From: Xanthobacteraceae bacterium
GTDB lineage: Bacteria; Pseudomonadota; Alphaproteobacteria; Rhizobiales; Xanthobacteraceae
DNA length: 64,000 nt
Direction of reading: 5' to 3'
Assembly: GCA_022844485.1 (NCBI GenBank)
Contig: JALHLQ010000002.1
Span: 1 to 64,000 of the forward strand
Below the pieces are notes generated by a model. That model saw only the letters and a program-made list of their open reading frames with translations, did not search any database and was not told the DNA's origin. This document shows, piece after piece, positions 32,785 through 41,292 of this stretch. Position numbers and translations under genes: made by a program. How positions within the stretch are numbered: position 1 is the stretch's first letter; every line of letters begins with the position of its first letter.

Positions 32785-34577
32785 GAAGAGGCTCCTGCGG
32801 CTGATCGCTGTCCGGGCCGCGCCAGGCCCTGCAATTGTTTGCGCTTCTGCTCCGAAGCCACGACATCGAGGCGATAACGCCGATGGTCGCCGACCGTCCG
32901 ACTCTCGGCGATGACGGCGCCGTAATCGCGTTCGGCGCTTTCCCGCGAAACGGTGCCGAGATTAAGGTCCTGCTCGACGAGATCGAGCGGACGCTCGTGA
33001 GGGTCGCCGAAGCCGCCGCCGCCCGGCGAGGCGGCTTCCACCGAATCGCCCGCATGCAGCGGCATTTTCTCGAACTTGCTGCGCAGCGGCGGGATCACCG
33101 TCTTGCCATCGATATGAAATTGCACCTTGTTCGGCGCGGCTTCCTTGCCGCCGGCGATTCCAAAGGGGCGATGGTCCACGCGATCCCCCAGAACAGAGAC
33201 GACGCAATCGGACCAGACTTCGAAGGCGTAGGTCGTGCCGCAGCCGCCGCGATAGCGCCCGGCGCCGCCGGAATCCTCGCGGATGCCGAAGTGGCGAAAA
33301 CGCAGCGGGTAGCGATGCTCGGACATTTCGATCGACATGAAGTTCGCCATGCTTTGCGGCGTCACGCCATGCACAAGGCCATCGCCGCCGTCATAGGCGC
33401 CATAACCGCCGGGATAGGGAAACACCGCGACGAAGTAGCGGCCTGTCACCGGGTGCCGTCCGCCGACGGTGCAGACGCCGGTGGTGCCGAAGGATGCGGC
33501 CGAGGTGCGGCTCGGAATGGCTTGCGCCAGCGCACCGAAGACGACGTCGAGCAGCCGCCCGACCACTTCGAGATAGCCGCCGACCGGCGTCGGATATTTC
33601 GCCGCGAGCAGGCAGCCCTCCGGCACGTTGAAGCGCGTCGGCCGAAATGCGCCGCCATTCACCGGAACCTCGGGAAAGATGTGCTTCAGCGCGACGAAGC
33701 AGCTCGACAGCGTGGTCGTGAGCGAAAGGTTGATCGGCCCGTGCGTGACGCCGTCGGTGCCCGAGAAGTCGAAAACGAGGTCCGTGCCCACCTTTTTGAG
33801 CGTGAGCACGATCTTGAACGGTTCGTCGACAATGCCGTCATTGTCGAAATAATCTTCGAAACGGTAAGTCCCGTCCGGAATCTCGGCGATGTAGGAGCGC
33901 ATCTGCGCTTCGGAGCGATCCATCATCTCGGCGATGCAGGCGTTCAGCTTGCCGGCGCCGTAGCGGGCGACGAGATTGTCAAGTCCACGCCGGCCGACAT
34001 TGAACACGTTGCACATGGCGGAGAGATCGCCCGCGATCTGATCGGGCAAGCGCACATTCGCGGTGAACATCCGCACCAGCGCTTCGTTCAGCTTGCCTTG
34101 GTCGTAGAGCTTCATCGCCGGAATGATGAGGCCTTCCTGATGAATCTCCTGCGCACGCGGCGCCCAGCCCCCCGGCACGCTGCCGCCGATGTCCATCCAG
34201 TGGCCGGTGCTTGCAAGCAGCGCGAACAATTCGCCGTCGGCAAAGTAGGGAGAGACGAGCACGATGTCCTGAAGGTGCGTGCCGCTCAGATAGGGATCGT
34301 TGACGATCCAAAGATCGCCCGGCTTGAATCCGCCTTCCTTCGCCACAAGTGCGATCAGATTGGTCACCGTGAACTGCATGTTCGCAAGAAAGACGGGCAG
34401 CCCGTAGCGGCCCTGCGAAATCGTCTCTCCGCTGGTCGGATGAAAAATTCCATGCGCGCAATCGTTGGTCTCGGAAATGATCGGTGAGAGCGCCGCGTGA
34501 ATGAGATGCAAATCCATTTCATCGGCGATTTGCTCGAGCGCGCCGCGCACCACCGCAAGCGTGACGGGATCCGTCAT
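32781..34577 (-). CDS. hydantoinase B/oxoprolinase family protein (HyuB-like)
   Basis: This is a 598-residue HyuB-type subunit. MTDPVTLAVVRGALEQIADEM opens the chain, SPIISETNDCAHGIF and VNDPYLSGTHLQDIVL are family signatures, and AASPGGGGFGDPHERP is the conserved C-terminus. HyuA/HyuB pairs hydrolyse cyclic amides (N-methylhydantoin, 5-oxoproline) using ATP; relatives carboxylate ketones. It overlaps hyuA and the acyl-CoA dehydrogenase gene by 4 bp, so the amidase product probably flows into the CoA-ester steps. The substrate is unknown; a lactam or cyclic imide formed from an N-heterocycle fits the neighbours. Confidence 0.92.
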   Translation of the reverse strand: MTDPVTLAVVRGALEQIADEMDLHLIHAALSPIISETNDCAHGIFHPTSGETISQGRYGLPVFLANMQFTVTNLIALVAKEGGFKPGDLWIVNDPYLSGTHLQDIVLVSPYFADGELFALLASTGHWMDIGGSVPGGWAPRAQEIHQEGLIIPAMKLYDQGKLNEALVRMFTANVRLPDQIAGDLSAMCNVFNVGRRGLDNLVARYGAGKLNACIAEMMDRSEAQMRSYIAEIPDGTYRFEDYFDNDGIVDEPFKIVLTLKKVGTDLVFDFSGTDGVTHGPINLSLTTTLSSCFVALKHIFPEVPVNGGAFRPTRFNVPEGCLLAAKYPTPVGGYLEVVGRLLDVVFGALAQAIPSRTSAASFGTTGVCTVGGRHPVTGRYFVAVFPYPGGYGAYDGGDGLVHGVTPQSMANFMSIEMSEHRYPLRFRHFGIREDSGGAGRYRGGCGTTYAFEVWSDCVVSVLGDRVDHRPFGIAGGKEAAPNKVQFHIDGKTVIPPLRSKFEKMPLHAGDSVEAASPGGGGFGDPHERPLDLVEQDLNLGTVSRESAERDYGAVIAESRTVGDHRRYRLDVVASEQKRKQLQGLARPGQRSAAGASS

Positions 34578-36592
34578 GCCGCCCCCACGATCAGATTATG
34601 AAATCGGTCGACGCGAACCGTCATGCCGGGCTGGACCACGGTCGTCGTGTCCTTCTGTTCGATGATGGCCGGTCCGCTGAAGGCGTGACCGGCCGCGCAT
34701 CGGCTTCGATCATAGACCGGCGTCTCCATCCAGGACCCGAAATGCGCCTTGCGCATGCTCCTTGGCTCGGGCGAACCCGCGGCCTTGCCGTTTGCCGTTG
34801 TTCTGCGCGCGCGCGCGCGAACGCCCTCGACGGTGGTTCGCAGATTGATGACCATCACCGGAATGCCCGGCAGCGTGTTGCCGAATTCAACGCGATAGGC
34901 CTCCTCGAAGGCGGCGGCGAATTTTGCGCGCGGCCAGGACGGATTGATCGGAACGCGCATCGCGTGGATCTGGCCGAGATAGGCCATATCCATGAAATGA
35001 TGCGCAACGACGCGTTCGGGCGAGGCTTCGCTCGCTTTGATCTGCGCCTCGCCTTGGCCGAGCTGCTCGCGCAGGATGCGGGCGACATAGTCGGGCTCGA
35101 GATCCTCGAGATTGCGTTCAACGGTGCGCGAAAAATCGTAGCGGACATTGGCGCTCGCGCAACCCTGGGCGCAGAGCACGCCGGGATAAGGGGGCACGAG
35201 CATCGCGCCGATGCCGACCTCCTCGATCAGCGCGCCGCCATGCAGAGGCCCCGCGCCGCCGAACGCCACAAAGGCGAACTCGCGCGGATCGTGTCCGCGC
35301 TCGATCGAGAGCAGACGAATGCGCCCGGCCATGCGCTGATTGACGATAGCCAGAATCGCCTCGGCCGTCTTCTCGATGCCGAGGCCGATCTTCTTGCCAA
35401 GCGCCTCGATCGCCCGTCTGGCTGCATCGATGTCCAGCTCGGCGCACTCGAAGCCGATCGGATGGGCAGGATCGATGCGCGCCAGGACCACATTCGCATC
35501 GGTGACGGTCGGCTCCGCGCCGCCGCGGCCCCAGCAAGCCGGTCCGGGATTCGAGCCGGCGCTTTGCGGCCCGACCTGCAGGATGCCGGCGCGGTCGACA
35601 TGCGCGATGCTGCCGCCGCCGGCGCCGATCGTGTGCACGTCGATCATCGGCAGGCGCAGGGGAATGCGAAATTCGAGCAGCGCCTTCTCGGCAATCGCGG
35701 GCTTGCCGTCGATCACCACAGCAACATCGAAACTGGTCCCGCCCATGTCACCGGTGATGATGCGGCTGAAGCCGGCCTCGGCCGCGAGCTCGGCGGCGGC
35801 CATCACGCCCGCGGCGGGGCCTGACCGGACAATGAAGGCGGCGCGTTCGCCAAGCTGACTGATCGGAACGACACCGCCGTTCGACTGCATGATCAAGGTT
35901 TGCCGCCGAAACCCCCAATCGTGGAGCTTGCCTATCAGCGACTTCGCGTAGCGCGACACGAGCGGCTGGAGATAACCCTGCACGACCGCGGTGCTCGTGC
36001 GCTCGAATTCGTAATATTCGCGGATGACCACGCTGGAGATCACGATCTCCCAGCGCGGCTCGATGTCGCGGAGGATGTCGCGCACACGTTCTTCGTGGCT
36101 TGGATTGGCGTAGGAATGCAGCAACGACACGATGACCGCATCAAGGGTCTCCCCTTTGAGCGTCTGGCCGAGCGAGCGGACCTGCTCTTCATCGAGCGGC
36201 GTCAGAATGGTCCCGCGATAATCGACGCGCTCATCGACTTCCCAGCGCTGGTCGCGCGGGATGAGCGGACGCTGAATGCCGGTCAAGCCATACATATGCG
36301 GCCGGTCGCGCCGGCCAAGCTCCAGCACGTCACGAAACCCGCGCGTGGTGATCAGCGCGCAACGCGCCCCGCGCCGTTCGATGACGGCATTTGTCGCGAT
36401 GGTCGTGCCATGAAGGATCTGGTCGAGCCCGCCGGGATCGATTTCGGCTGCGCGCAGAGAATCAATGAGGCCGATGGAGGGATCATGCGGCGTCGAGGGC
36501 ACCTTGATGACGCGCTCCGCGCGGCCTTGGTCGCCGGCGAAATAAAGGTCCGTGTAAGTCCCGCCCACATCGATCCCGACGACGCCGCTCAT
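34574..36592 (-). CDS. hydantoinase A/oxoprolinase family ATPase subunit (HyuA-like)
   Basis: This is a 672-residue HyuA-type subunit. GIDVGGTYTDLYF at 6-18 is the phosphate-binding turn of the N-terminal domain. LHGTTIATNAVIERRGAR, GDMGGTSFDVAVV and a second glycine-rich stretch FVAFGGAGPLHGGAL mark the actin-like ATPase halves, and the C-terminal domain is typical of the family. ATP hydrolysis here activates the ring amide cleaved with HyuB. The gene starts in an ATGA overlap with the FadR-type regulator stop. Acetone- or acetophenone-carboxylase subunits are related, but their partner subunits are absent. Confidence 0.92.
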   Translation of the reverse strand: MSGVVGIDVGGTYTDLYFAGDQGRAERVIKVPSTPHDPSIGLIDSLRAAEIDPGGLDQILHGTTIATNAVIERRGARCALITTRGFRDVLELGRRDRPHMYGLTGIQRPLIPRDQRWEVDERVDYRGTILTPLDEEQVRSLGQTLKGETLDAVIVSLLHSYANPSHEERVRDILRDIEPRWEIVISSVVIREYYEFERTSTAVVQGYLQPLVSRYAKSLIGKLHDWGFRRQTLIMQSNGGVVPISQLGERAAFIVRSGPAAGVMAAAELAAEAGFSRIITGDMGGTSFDVAVVIDGKPAIAEKALLEFRIPLRLPMIDVHTIGAGGGSIAHVDRAGILQVGPQSAGSNPGPACWGRGGAEPTVTDANVVLARIDPAHPIGFECAELDIDAARRAIEALGKKIGLGIEKTAEAILAIVNQRMAGRIRLLSIERGHDPREFAFVAFGGAGPLHGGALIEEVGIGAMLVPPYPGVLCAQGCASANVRYDFSRTVERNLEDLEPDYVARILREQLGQGEAQIKASEASPERVVAHHFMDMAYLGQIHAMRVPINPSWPRAKFAAAFEEAYRVEFGNTLPGIPVMVINLRTTVEGVRARARRTTANGKAAGSPEPRSMRKAHFGSWMETPVYDRSRCAAGHAFSGPAIIEQKDTTTVVQPGMTVRVDRFHNLIVGAA

Positions 36593-37404
36593 CGGCTTCG
36601 CGCCTTTCCGGCGACGGACCGGCGTTTGCGCGGGGCGGGGCGATCCTGAAGCACGTCGGCATAGGCCTGCACATGCCGGCGCATGCGCCGCTCCGCCGCG
36701 TCAGGATCGCGCGCTTTGATCGCGGCGAGGACGCGTTCGTGGATATGCAGCGTGGCGCTGCGCACCTTGTCGGAATCGAACGTCACGATGTCGGTTGCGG
36801 CGAGCAGCGCCTGCGAGATCGCCGTCATGAAGGCGATGAGGAGTTCATTATGCGAGGCGGCGACGACGGCGAGGTGCCACTCGATATTGGCGGCCAGGAA
36901 CGCCGGATTGTGGTGCGAAGCGGCGTCGAGCTGCCGTTGGCAGTTCACGAGGTGCGCGAGGTCCCTCTCGCTGCGATGGAGCGCGGCAAGCCGCGCCGCG
37001 GCAGGTTCCACAGCCTCCCGCGCCTCGAGCAGCGACGTGAGCCGCAACTGCCGCCCGCGGATGAAGAGCGCAATCGAGCTCTCGAGCGAGGTGCGATCGG
37101 GCCGCCGCACCAGCGAGCCGCCGTTGCGGCCCGGACGCGTTTCGATCAAGCTTTGATTTTCGAGAATGCGCAAGGCTTCCCGGATCGAGCTGCGGCCCAA
37201 ACCGGTCTGCACGCTCAGCTCCCGCTCGGTCGGAAGCTGGTCGCCCTCCGCGAATGTGCCGGTCAGGATCTGTTCGCGGATGCGTTCCGCCAACAAATCT
37301 GACGCCTTCGGCACGTCGATGCGGCCGATCTCCGTCACGTCGCCTCCCGCGGGCGCATTCGCGGCGCCGTTCTGTTGCTTTGCCGCCATGGTTGCGCGGG
37401 ACAT
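36589..37404 (-). CDS. FadR/GntR family transcriptional regulator, FCD type
   Basis: This is a 271-residue regulator. A hydrophilic 30-residue lead is followed by the winged HTH (about 35-105: LLAERIREQILTGTFAEGDQ, then TGLGRSSIREALRILEN) and an FCD ligand domain (about 125-245), and a basic tail ends the chain. It is the first gene before hyuA, which it overlaps by 4 bp, so it is made with the pathway it presumably controls. A near-perfect FadR-type operator (37423-37433) lies 19 bases upstream of its own start, consistent with autoregulation and ligand-relieved repression of the whole run downstream. Confidence 0.93.
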   Translation of the reverse strand: MSRATMAAKQQNGAANAPAGGDVTEIGRIDVPKASDLLAERIREQILTGTFAEGDQLPTERELSVQTGLGRSSIREALRILENQSLIETRPGRNGGSLVRRPDRTSLESSIALFIRGRQLRLTSLLEAREAVEPAAARLAALHRSERDLAHLVNCQRQLDAASHHNPAFLAANIEWHLAVVAASHNELLIAFMTAISQALLAATDIVTFDSDKVRSATLHIHERVLAAIKARDPDAAERRMRRHVQAYADVLQDRPAPRKRRSVAGKARSR

Positions 37405-37422
37405 TTACTCTGTCAATACATA

Positions 37423-37433
37423 TTGTCTGACCA
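37423..37433. promoter_or_regulatory. FadR-type operator candidate upstream of the regulator-hyuA operon
   Basis: TTGTCTGACCA matches the FadR-subfamily consensus TnGTn3ACnA at every fixed position and lies in the wider near-palindrome ATTGTCTGACCAAT (37422-37435). It sits 19 bases upstream of the regulator start codon in the only break (37405-37469) between the amidohydrolase and regulator genes. Confidence 0.55.
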
Positions 37434-37469
37434 ATCTTCAGGCTGATGCCGAAGCGCGCGCGGCCCCTG

Positions 37470-38474
37470 TCAGCCGACTGTTGCGATCCGGGAAAAGATC
37501 CGCCGGGGATTGAGGCTCGCAATCGCCTCGATTTCGGGCGCGCTGAACCCGGCCTTCTGCAGGTTGCGCAACGGCGTCAGATCAGCCGGCGGAAACGAGT
37601 AATCACTCCCGAGCGCGAGCCGATCGATTCCGACAAGGTCCGCCAGAAAGCGGAGCGGCTTTGCCGCATGCAAAATCGAGTCATAGGCGAACATCGAGGA
37701 ATAGGCGGCCGGCGTGCGGGCGGCGACATCGCCTTGCGCCTCCCGGTCCATGCGCGCGTGCATGACGTCGAAGCGCCCGCTCAGATAGGGAAAGGCTCCG
37801 CCGCCATGCGACAAGACGAATGTCAGTCGCGGGAAGCGGTCGAGCACGCCCGAGAAAAGGAGAGAGGCGGCGCCCAGCGTCGTGTCGTAAGTATATTGAA
37901 CGCTCTGGGTGAGACCGAATTTTGCCGCGCGCGGAGCAGGGCCGACGAGCACGGGATGGATGATGACCGGACAATTAAGCTCTTCGGCCTTCGCCCATAG
38001 TGGGTCGATCGGCACCTCGCCGATATTCATGCCTTCGACATTGGCCGGCGCCATAAGGCCGACGGCGCCCTGATCGAGCGCGCGCATGAGTTCGGATGCC
38101 GCATCCTGCGCGTGCGGCAGCGGGACCGACGCCACGAAGCCGAAGCGACGAGGCTTGTCGGCGCACCAGGCCGCAAGCGTATCGTTGAGTTCTCGATGCC
38201 ATGCGGCGCAATCATCGCGCGGCAGGCCATAGCCGTAGATGTCGGGCCAGGTCGCAACGAGCTGATGGTCGATCTTCTCCGCATCGAGCCACGCGATCCG
38301 GTCCTCCATAGGCTCGACCAGCCTTGCGAAAAACGGCCGCGCCTTGAATCCGTATGCGAACTGCAGCGCCGGCGTCGGGCCGTTGATCACCTGAACGCCA
38401 AAGGTTGATCCATGTTCGCGGGCGCGCGCGATGAGTTCGGGCGGCACGTAATGCGCATGAATGTCGACGATCAT
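37470..38474 (-). CDS. amidohydrolase family 2 (ACMSD-like) metal-dependent hydrolase or decarboxylase
   Basis: This is a 334-residue TIM-barrel amidohydrolase of the ACMSD branch. The metal-binding DIHAHYVPPE is at 4-13 (H6, H8), a barrel histidine lies in CPVIIHPV, another in FVLSHGGGAFPYL, and the final aspartate in LALGSDYSFPP. Members decarboxylate aromatic or heteroaromatic acids (ACMSD, gamma-resorcylate) or hydrolyse C-N or C-C bonds. ATG 38474 overlaps the stop of the molybdenum subunit by 4 bp, so it probably acts directly on the hydroxylated product of that enzyme, by ring opening or decarboxylation. Confidence 0.88.
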   Translation of the reverse strand: MIVDIHAHYVPPELIARAREHGSTFGVQVINGPTPALQFAYGFKARPFFARLVEPMEDRIAWLDAEKIDHQLVATWPDIYGYGLPRDDCAAWHRELNDTLAAWCADKPRRFGFVASVPLPHAQDAASELMRALDQGAVGLMAPANVEGMNIGEVPIDPLWAKAEELNCPVIIHPVLVGPAPRAAKFGLTQSVQYTYDTTLGAASLLFSGVLDRFPRLTFVLSHGGGAFPYLSGRFDVMHARMDREAQGDVAARTPAAYSSMFAYDSILHAAKPLRFLADLVGIDRLALGSDYSFPPADLTPLRNLQKAGFSAPEIEAIASLNPRRIFSRIATVG

Positions 38475-40801
38475 TTTGCTTTCGCCTGCTCCGCCGCGCC
38501 TTGGGCCTGAGCCTCCTGCACCAGCCGCCAGACGGCTGGCGGCGTGAGCGGAAGCTCCTTCGGTTCGACTCCGAAGGAGGAGAGTGCTGCGGCGACCGCA
38601 TTCCCGATCGCCGCGGCGACGGCGACGATGCCGCCCTCGCCGGCGCCCTTGGCGCCGAGCGGGTTAGTTGGGGAGGGGCGCAACTGAAGCGTCACGCCGC
38701 GCACGTTGGGGAAGTCGCTCGCCGTCGGAAGCAGGTAGTCGGCGAAGGATGCGTTCAGCAATTGCGCCTCGGCGTCATAGATCAGATGGTCGAGAAAAAC
38801 TCCGCCGAGGCCTTGGACCAGAGCGCCGATCGCTTGCCCGTGCACGATGGCGGGATTGATGGCGCGCCCAACGTCTTCGACGGCGACGTAGTCGATGACG
38901 TCGATATGCCCGGTGCGCGCGTCAACGGCGACATGAACCGCATGCGCCCCATAGCTGTAGGTCCGCTTGGCGTTGGCAAAGGAGCCGTCGGCGGAAATCG
39001 TTCGGCCTTGCCGGGCGCTGGCCTGCGCGACCTCGGCAAAGGTCATCGTTCGCCCGTCAGCCGCGATCGCCTTTTCGTCACGCAACGCGATTGCGGCGAC
39101 GTCGCCTGCGAAGTGCAAGGCCGCCGCCGAGCGGATCTCATTCAATAGCTTTTTCGCGCCGTCAAGGATCGCGGAGCCGCCCATCACGACAGCGCGCGAG
39201 TGGTATGTGCCAAAACCCTCATCGACCAGGGTCGTGGATCCATGCCGGATGCGGAACCTGTCGAAGGGCAGCGAGAAGGCATCGCCGGCGATCTGCGCGA
39301 ACACGGTTTCCAGTCCCTGACCGAGTGCCGACGAACCCATATTCACGGTCACCGTCCCGTCGGTCTCGAGGATCAGGCGCGCGTTTTCGCGCGGGCCTGC
39401 GCCGCCGCTCTCTACGAAGCAGACAACGGACAAGCCATGATAACGGCCGTCCACGCGCCGGCCCTGAAGGGACTTCTTCTTGTCCCAGCCGAATTCGGCC
39501 AAGCATACGTCCAGCGCTGCGTGATAATCGCCGGTATCGTAGGCGGTCTCGCTCTCGTAAGGCACGAGCTCGCCGATGGAGTAGGGCAACTCCGCTTCGG
39601 TGATCAGGTTCTTGCGACGAAATGCGACAGGGTCGATGCCAAGGTCGCCCGCCGCCATATCCATCAGCCGTTCGCGGAAGAAGTTCGCCTCGAAACGGCC
39701 GGGCGCGCGGTAGGTCCCGACCGGCGTCTTGCTGGTCATGAACGCCGCCACGTCCACTTGCATGGCGGGGATGCGGTAGGGTCCGTGCAGGAACTGGGCC
39801 GCCTTCGCCGGCGTCACTCCGCCGTTCGTCCGGATATAGGCGCCCATGTCGGCGAAAATCTTGCCTCGCAGTCCAAGGATTCTGCCGTCGCGCGCGCAGG
39901 CGATCTCCAGGTCGCAATCAATCTCGCGCGAATGGTTGACCGTGAGGAGATGCTCGCGGCGGTCTTCGATCCATTTGACCGGACGGCCGACCGCGCGCGC
40001 CGCAAACGGGATCAGGAAATCTTCAGGATAGAATTCGCCGCGCACGCCGAAGCCGCCGCCGACATCGAGCTCGATCAGGTCGATTGCGCTCTCCGGCAGG
40101 TTCATCATGCGCGCCAACGCGCGGCGGTTGAAGAAAGTGACCTTGGTCGCGCCGTGAACGACAAGCCGCCCCTTCGTGGAATCCCACTGGGCGACCACTC
40201 CGCGCGTTTCCATCGGAGCGGCGGTGTGCCGGTGAGCGCGAAAGCTTTCACGCCGGACATAGTCGGCGTTTTCGAATGCCGCGTCCGGGTCGCCGATGCT
40301 CCGGCTGTAGCGAACGGCGACATTGGTTTCGTTCTCGTCGAACAGCAATGTCGTGTCTGTCTCGGACGCGCGCCAGTCCGGAATGGCGTCGAGCGGCTCC
40401 ATATCGACCGAAATCGCCTCCAGCGCGTCCTCCGCAAGCGCGCGGCTGTCGGCGACGACAACCGCGATCGGTTCGCCGACATAGCGCACTTTATCGCCAG
40501 CGATGACAGGCTGAAGATAGCGGTCGAAGCCGGCGAGAGGCGCGAGGCGAAGCGGGATCGTCGGAATGGCGGCGCCGATATCGGCCGCGGTCAGAATGGC
40601 GTGTACGCCCGGCATGGCCAATGCCGCCGCAGCATCAATCTTGATAATGCGGCCATGCGCAACGGAGCTGCGCAGCATAGCGGCGTGCAGGAGGTCTGCC
40701 GGCTCGTAGTCGTCGACGAAGACGCCGGTGCCGGTGAGAAACCGCAGGTCCTCGGTGCGCTCGATGTCTTGCCCGATCAGCGTATTCGGCGGGATCATCA
40801 C
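38471..40801 (-). CDS. molybdopterin-binding large subunit of a xanthine dehydrogenase/CO dehydrogenase-family hydroxylase
   Basis: This is a 776-residue Mo-cofactor subunit. The small N-domain starts IGQDIERTEDLRFLTGTGVF. The Mo domain has GGGFGVRGEFYPEDFLIPFA, GTYRAPGRFEANFFRERL and GSSALGQGLETVFAQIA, and the catalytic glutamate E722 lies in GAKGAGEGG. The AYRCSFR signature of true CO dehydrogenase is absent, so it is a hydroxylase of unknown specificity; relatives hydroxylate nicotinate, isoquinoline, quinoline and aldehydes. No MoCo-sulfurase or XdhC chaperone gene adjoins. It is encoded with its FeS and FAD subunits in overlapping frames. Confidence 0.92.
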   Translation of the reverse strand: MMIPPNTLIGQDIERTEDLRFLTGTGVFVDDYEPADLLHAAMLRSSVAHGRIIKIDAAAALAMPGVHAILTAADIGAAIPTIPLRLAPLAGFDRYLQPVIAGDKVRYVGEPIAVVVADSRALAEDALEAISVDMEPLDAIPDWRASETDTTLLFDENETNVAVRYSRSIGDPDAAFENADYVRRESFRAHRHTAAPMETRGVVAQWDSTKGRLVVHGATKVTFFNRRALARMMNLPESAIDLIELDVGGGFGVRGEFYPEDFLIPFAARAVGRPVKWIEDRREHLLTVNHSREIDCDLEIACARDGRILGLRGKIFADMGAYIRTNGGVTPAKAAQFLHGPYRIPAMQVDVAAFMTSKTPVGTYRAPGRFEANFFRERLMDMAAGDLGIDPVAFRRKNLITEAELPYSIGELVPYESETAYDTGDYHAALDVCLAEFGWDKKKSLQGRRVDGRYHGLSVVCFVESGGAGPRENARLILETDGTVTVNMGSSALGQGLETVFAQIAGDAFSLPFDRFRIRHGSTTLVDEGFGTYHSRAVVMGGSAILDGAKKLLNEIRSAAALHFAGDVAAIALRDEKAIAADGRTMTFAEVAQASARQGRTISADGSFANAKRTYSYGAHAVHVAVDARTGHIDVIDYVAVEDVGRAINPAIVHGQAIGALVQGLGGVFLDHLIYDAEAQLLNASFADYLLPTASDFPNVRGVTLQLRPSPTNPLGAKGAGEGGIVAVAAAIGNAVAAALSSFGVEPKELPLTPPAVWRLVQEAQAQGAAEQAKAK

Positions 40802-41292
40802 TCGGCCGCCGCATCACGTTGGTAAGCCGCGCGCGCCTCGAGAACAGCGTCCACAATGCTGACATAGCCGGTGCAGCGGCACAGATTGCCCGACAGCGCC
40901 TCACGGATCCGCTCGGAGTCGGCGTCGGGCTCTTCAGTGAGGAGCAAGTGCGCCGTCGTCAGAATTCCCGGCGTGCAGAATCCGCATTGCACGGCGTGAT
41001 GTTTGCGAAAGGCGGCCTGGAGCGGACCGAGTGCTTCACCGGCTGCTCGCGGCAATCCCTCGACCGTCGTTATATTGGCGCCGTCCGCTTGCACGGTCAG
41101 GATCAGGCAGGATCGCACCGCTGCACCGTTCAAGATGACGGTGCAGGCGCCACAGACGCCGTGCTCACAGCCGACATGCGTGCCGGTGAGCTTGAGATCG
41201 TGCCGCAGGCAATCGGCCAGGGTCGTCCGCGCTTCGACAAGAACCGAGGCGGCCGTTCCGTTCACGGTGAAGCGCGCGGGGATGCGTTTCAC
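40798..41292 (-). CDS. (2Fe-2S) small subunit of the molybdenum hydroxylase
   Basis: This is a 164-residue iron-sulfur subunit. The plant-type ferredoxin cluster is bound by C42, C47, C50 and C62 (GCEHGVCGACTV), and the second cluster by C103, C106, C138 and C140 (CGFCTPG, CRCTGY). GTG 41292 is the start; it overlaps the FAD-subunit stop in GTGA, and the N-terminus KRIPARFTVNG fits the family. Starting earlier would only read back through the FAD gene. It relays electrons from the Mo centre to the FAD subunit. Confidence 0.95.
   Translation of the reverse strand: MKRIPARFTVNGTAASVLVEARTTLADCLRHDLKLTGTHVGCEHGVCGACTVILNGAAVRSCLILTVQADGANITTVEGLPRAAGEALGPLQAAFRKHHAVQCGFCTPGILTTAHLLLTEEPDADSERIREALSGNLCRCTGYVSIVDAVLEARAAYQRDAAAE

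Noticed and set aside
34574-36592. Acetone or acetophenone carboxylase as an alternative for the HyuA/HyuB pair.
   Set aside because: The small third subunit of acetone carboxylase and the extra subunits of acetophenone carboxylase are not encoded nearby; downstream CoA genes fit a cyclic-amide route at least as well.
38471-40801. Carbon monoxide dehydrogenase large subunit as the name of the Mo protein.
   Set aside because: The AYRCSFR active-site loop of true CO dehydrogenase is absent (GTYRAPGRFEA instead), so only a general Mo-hydroxylase call is supported.
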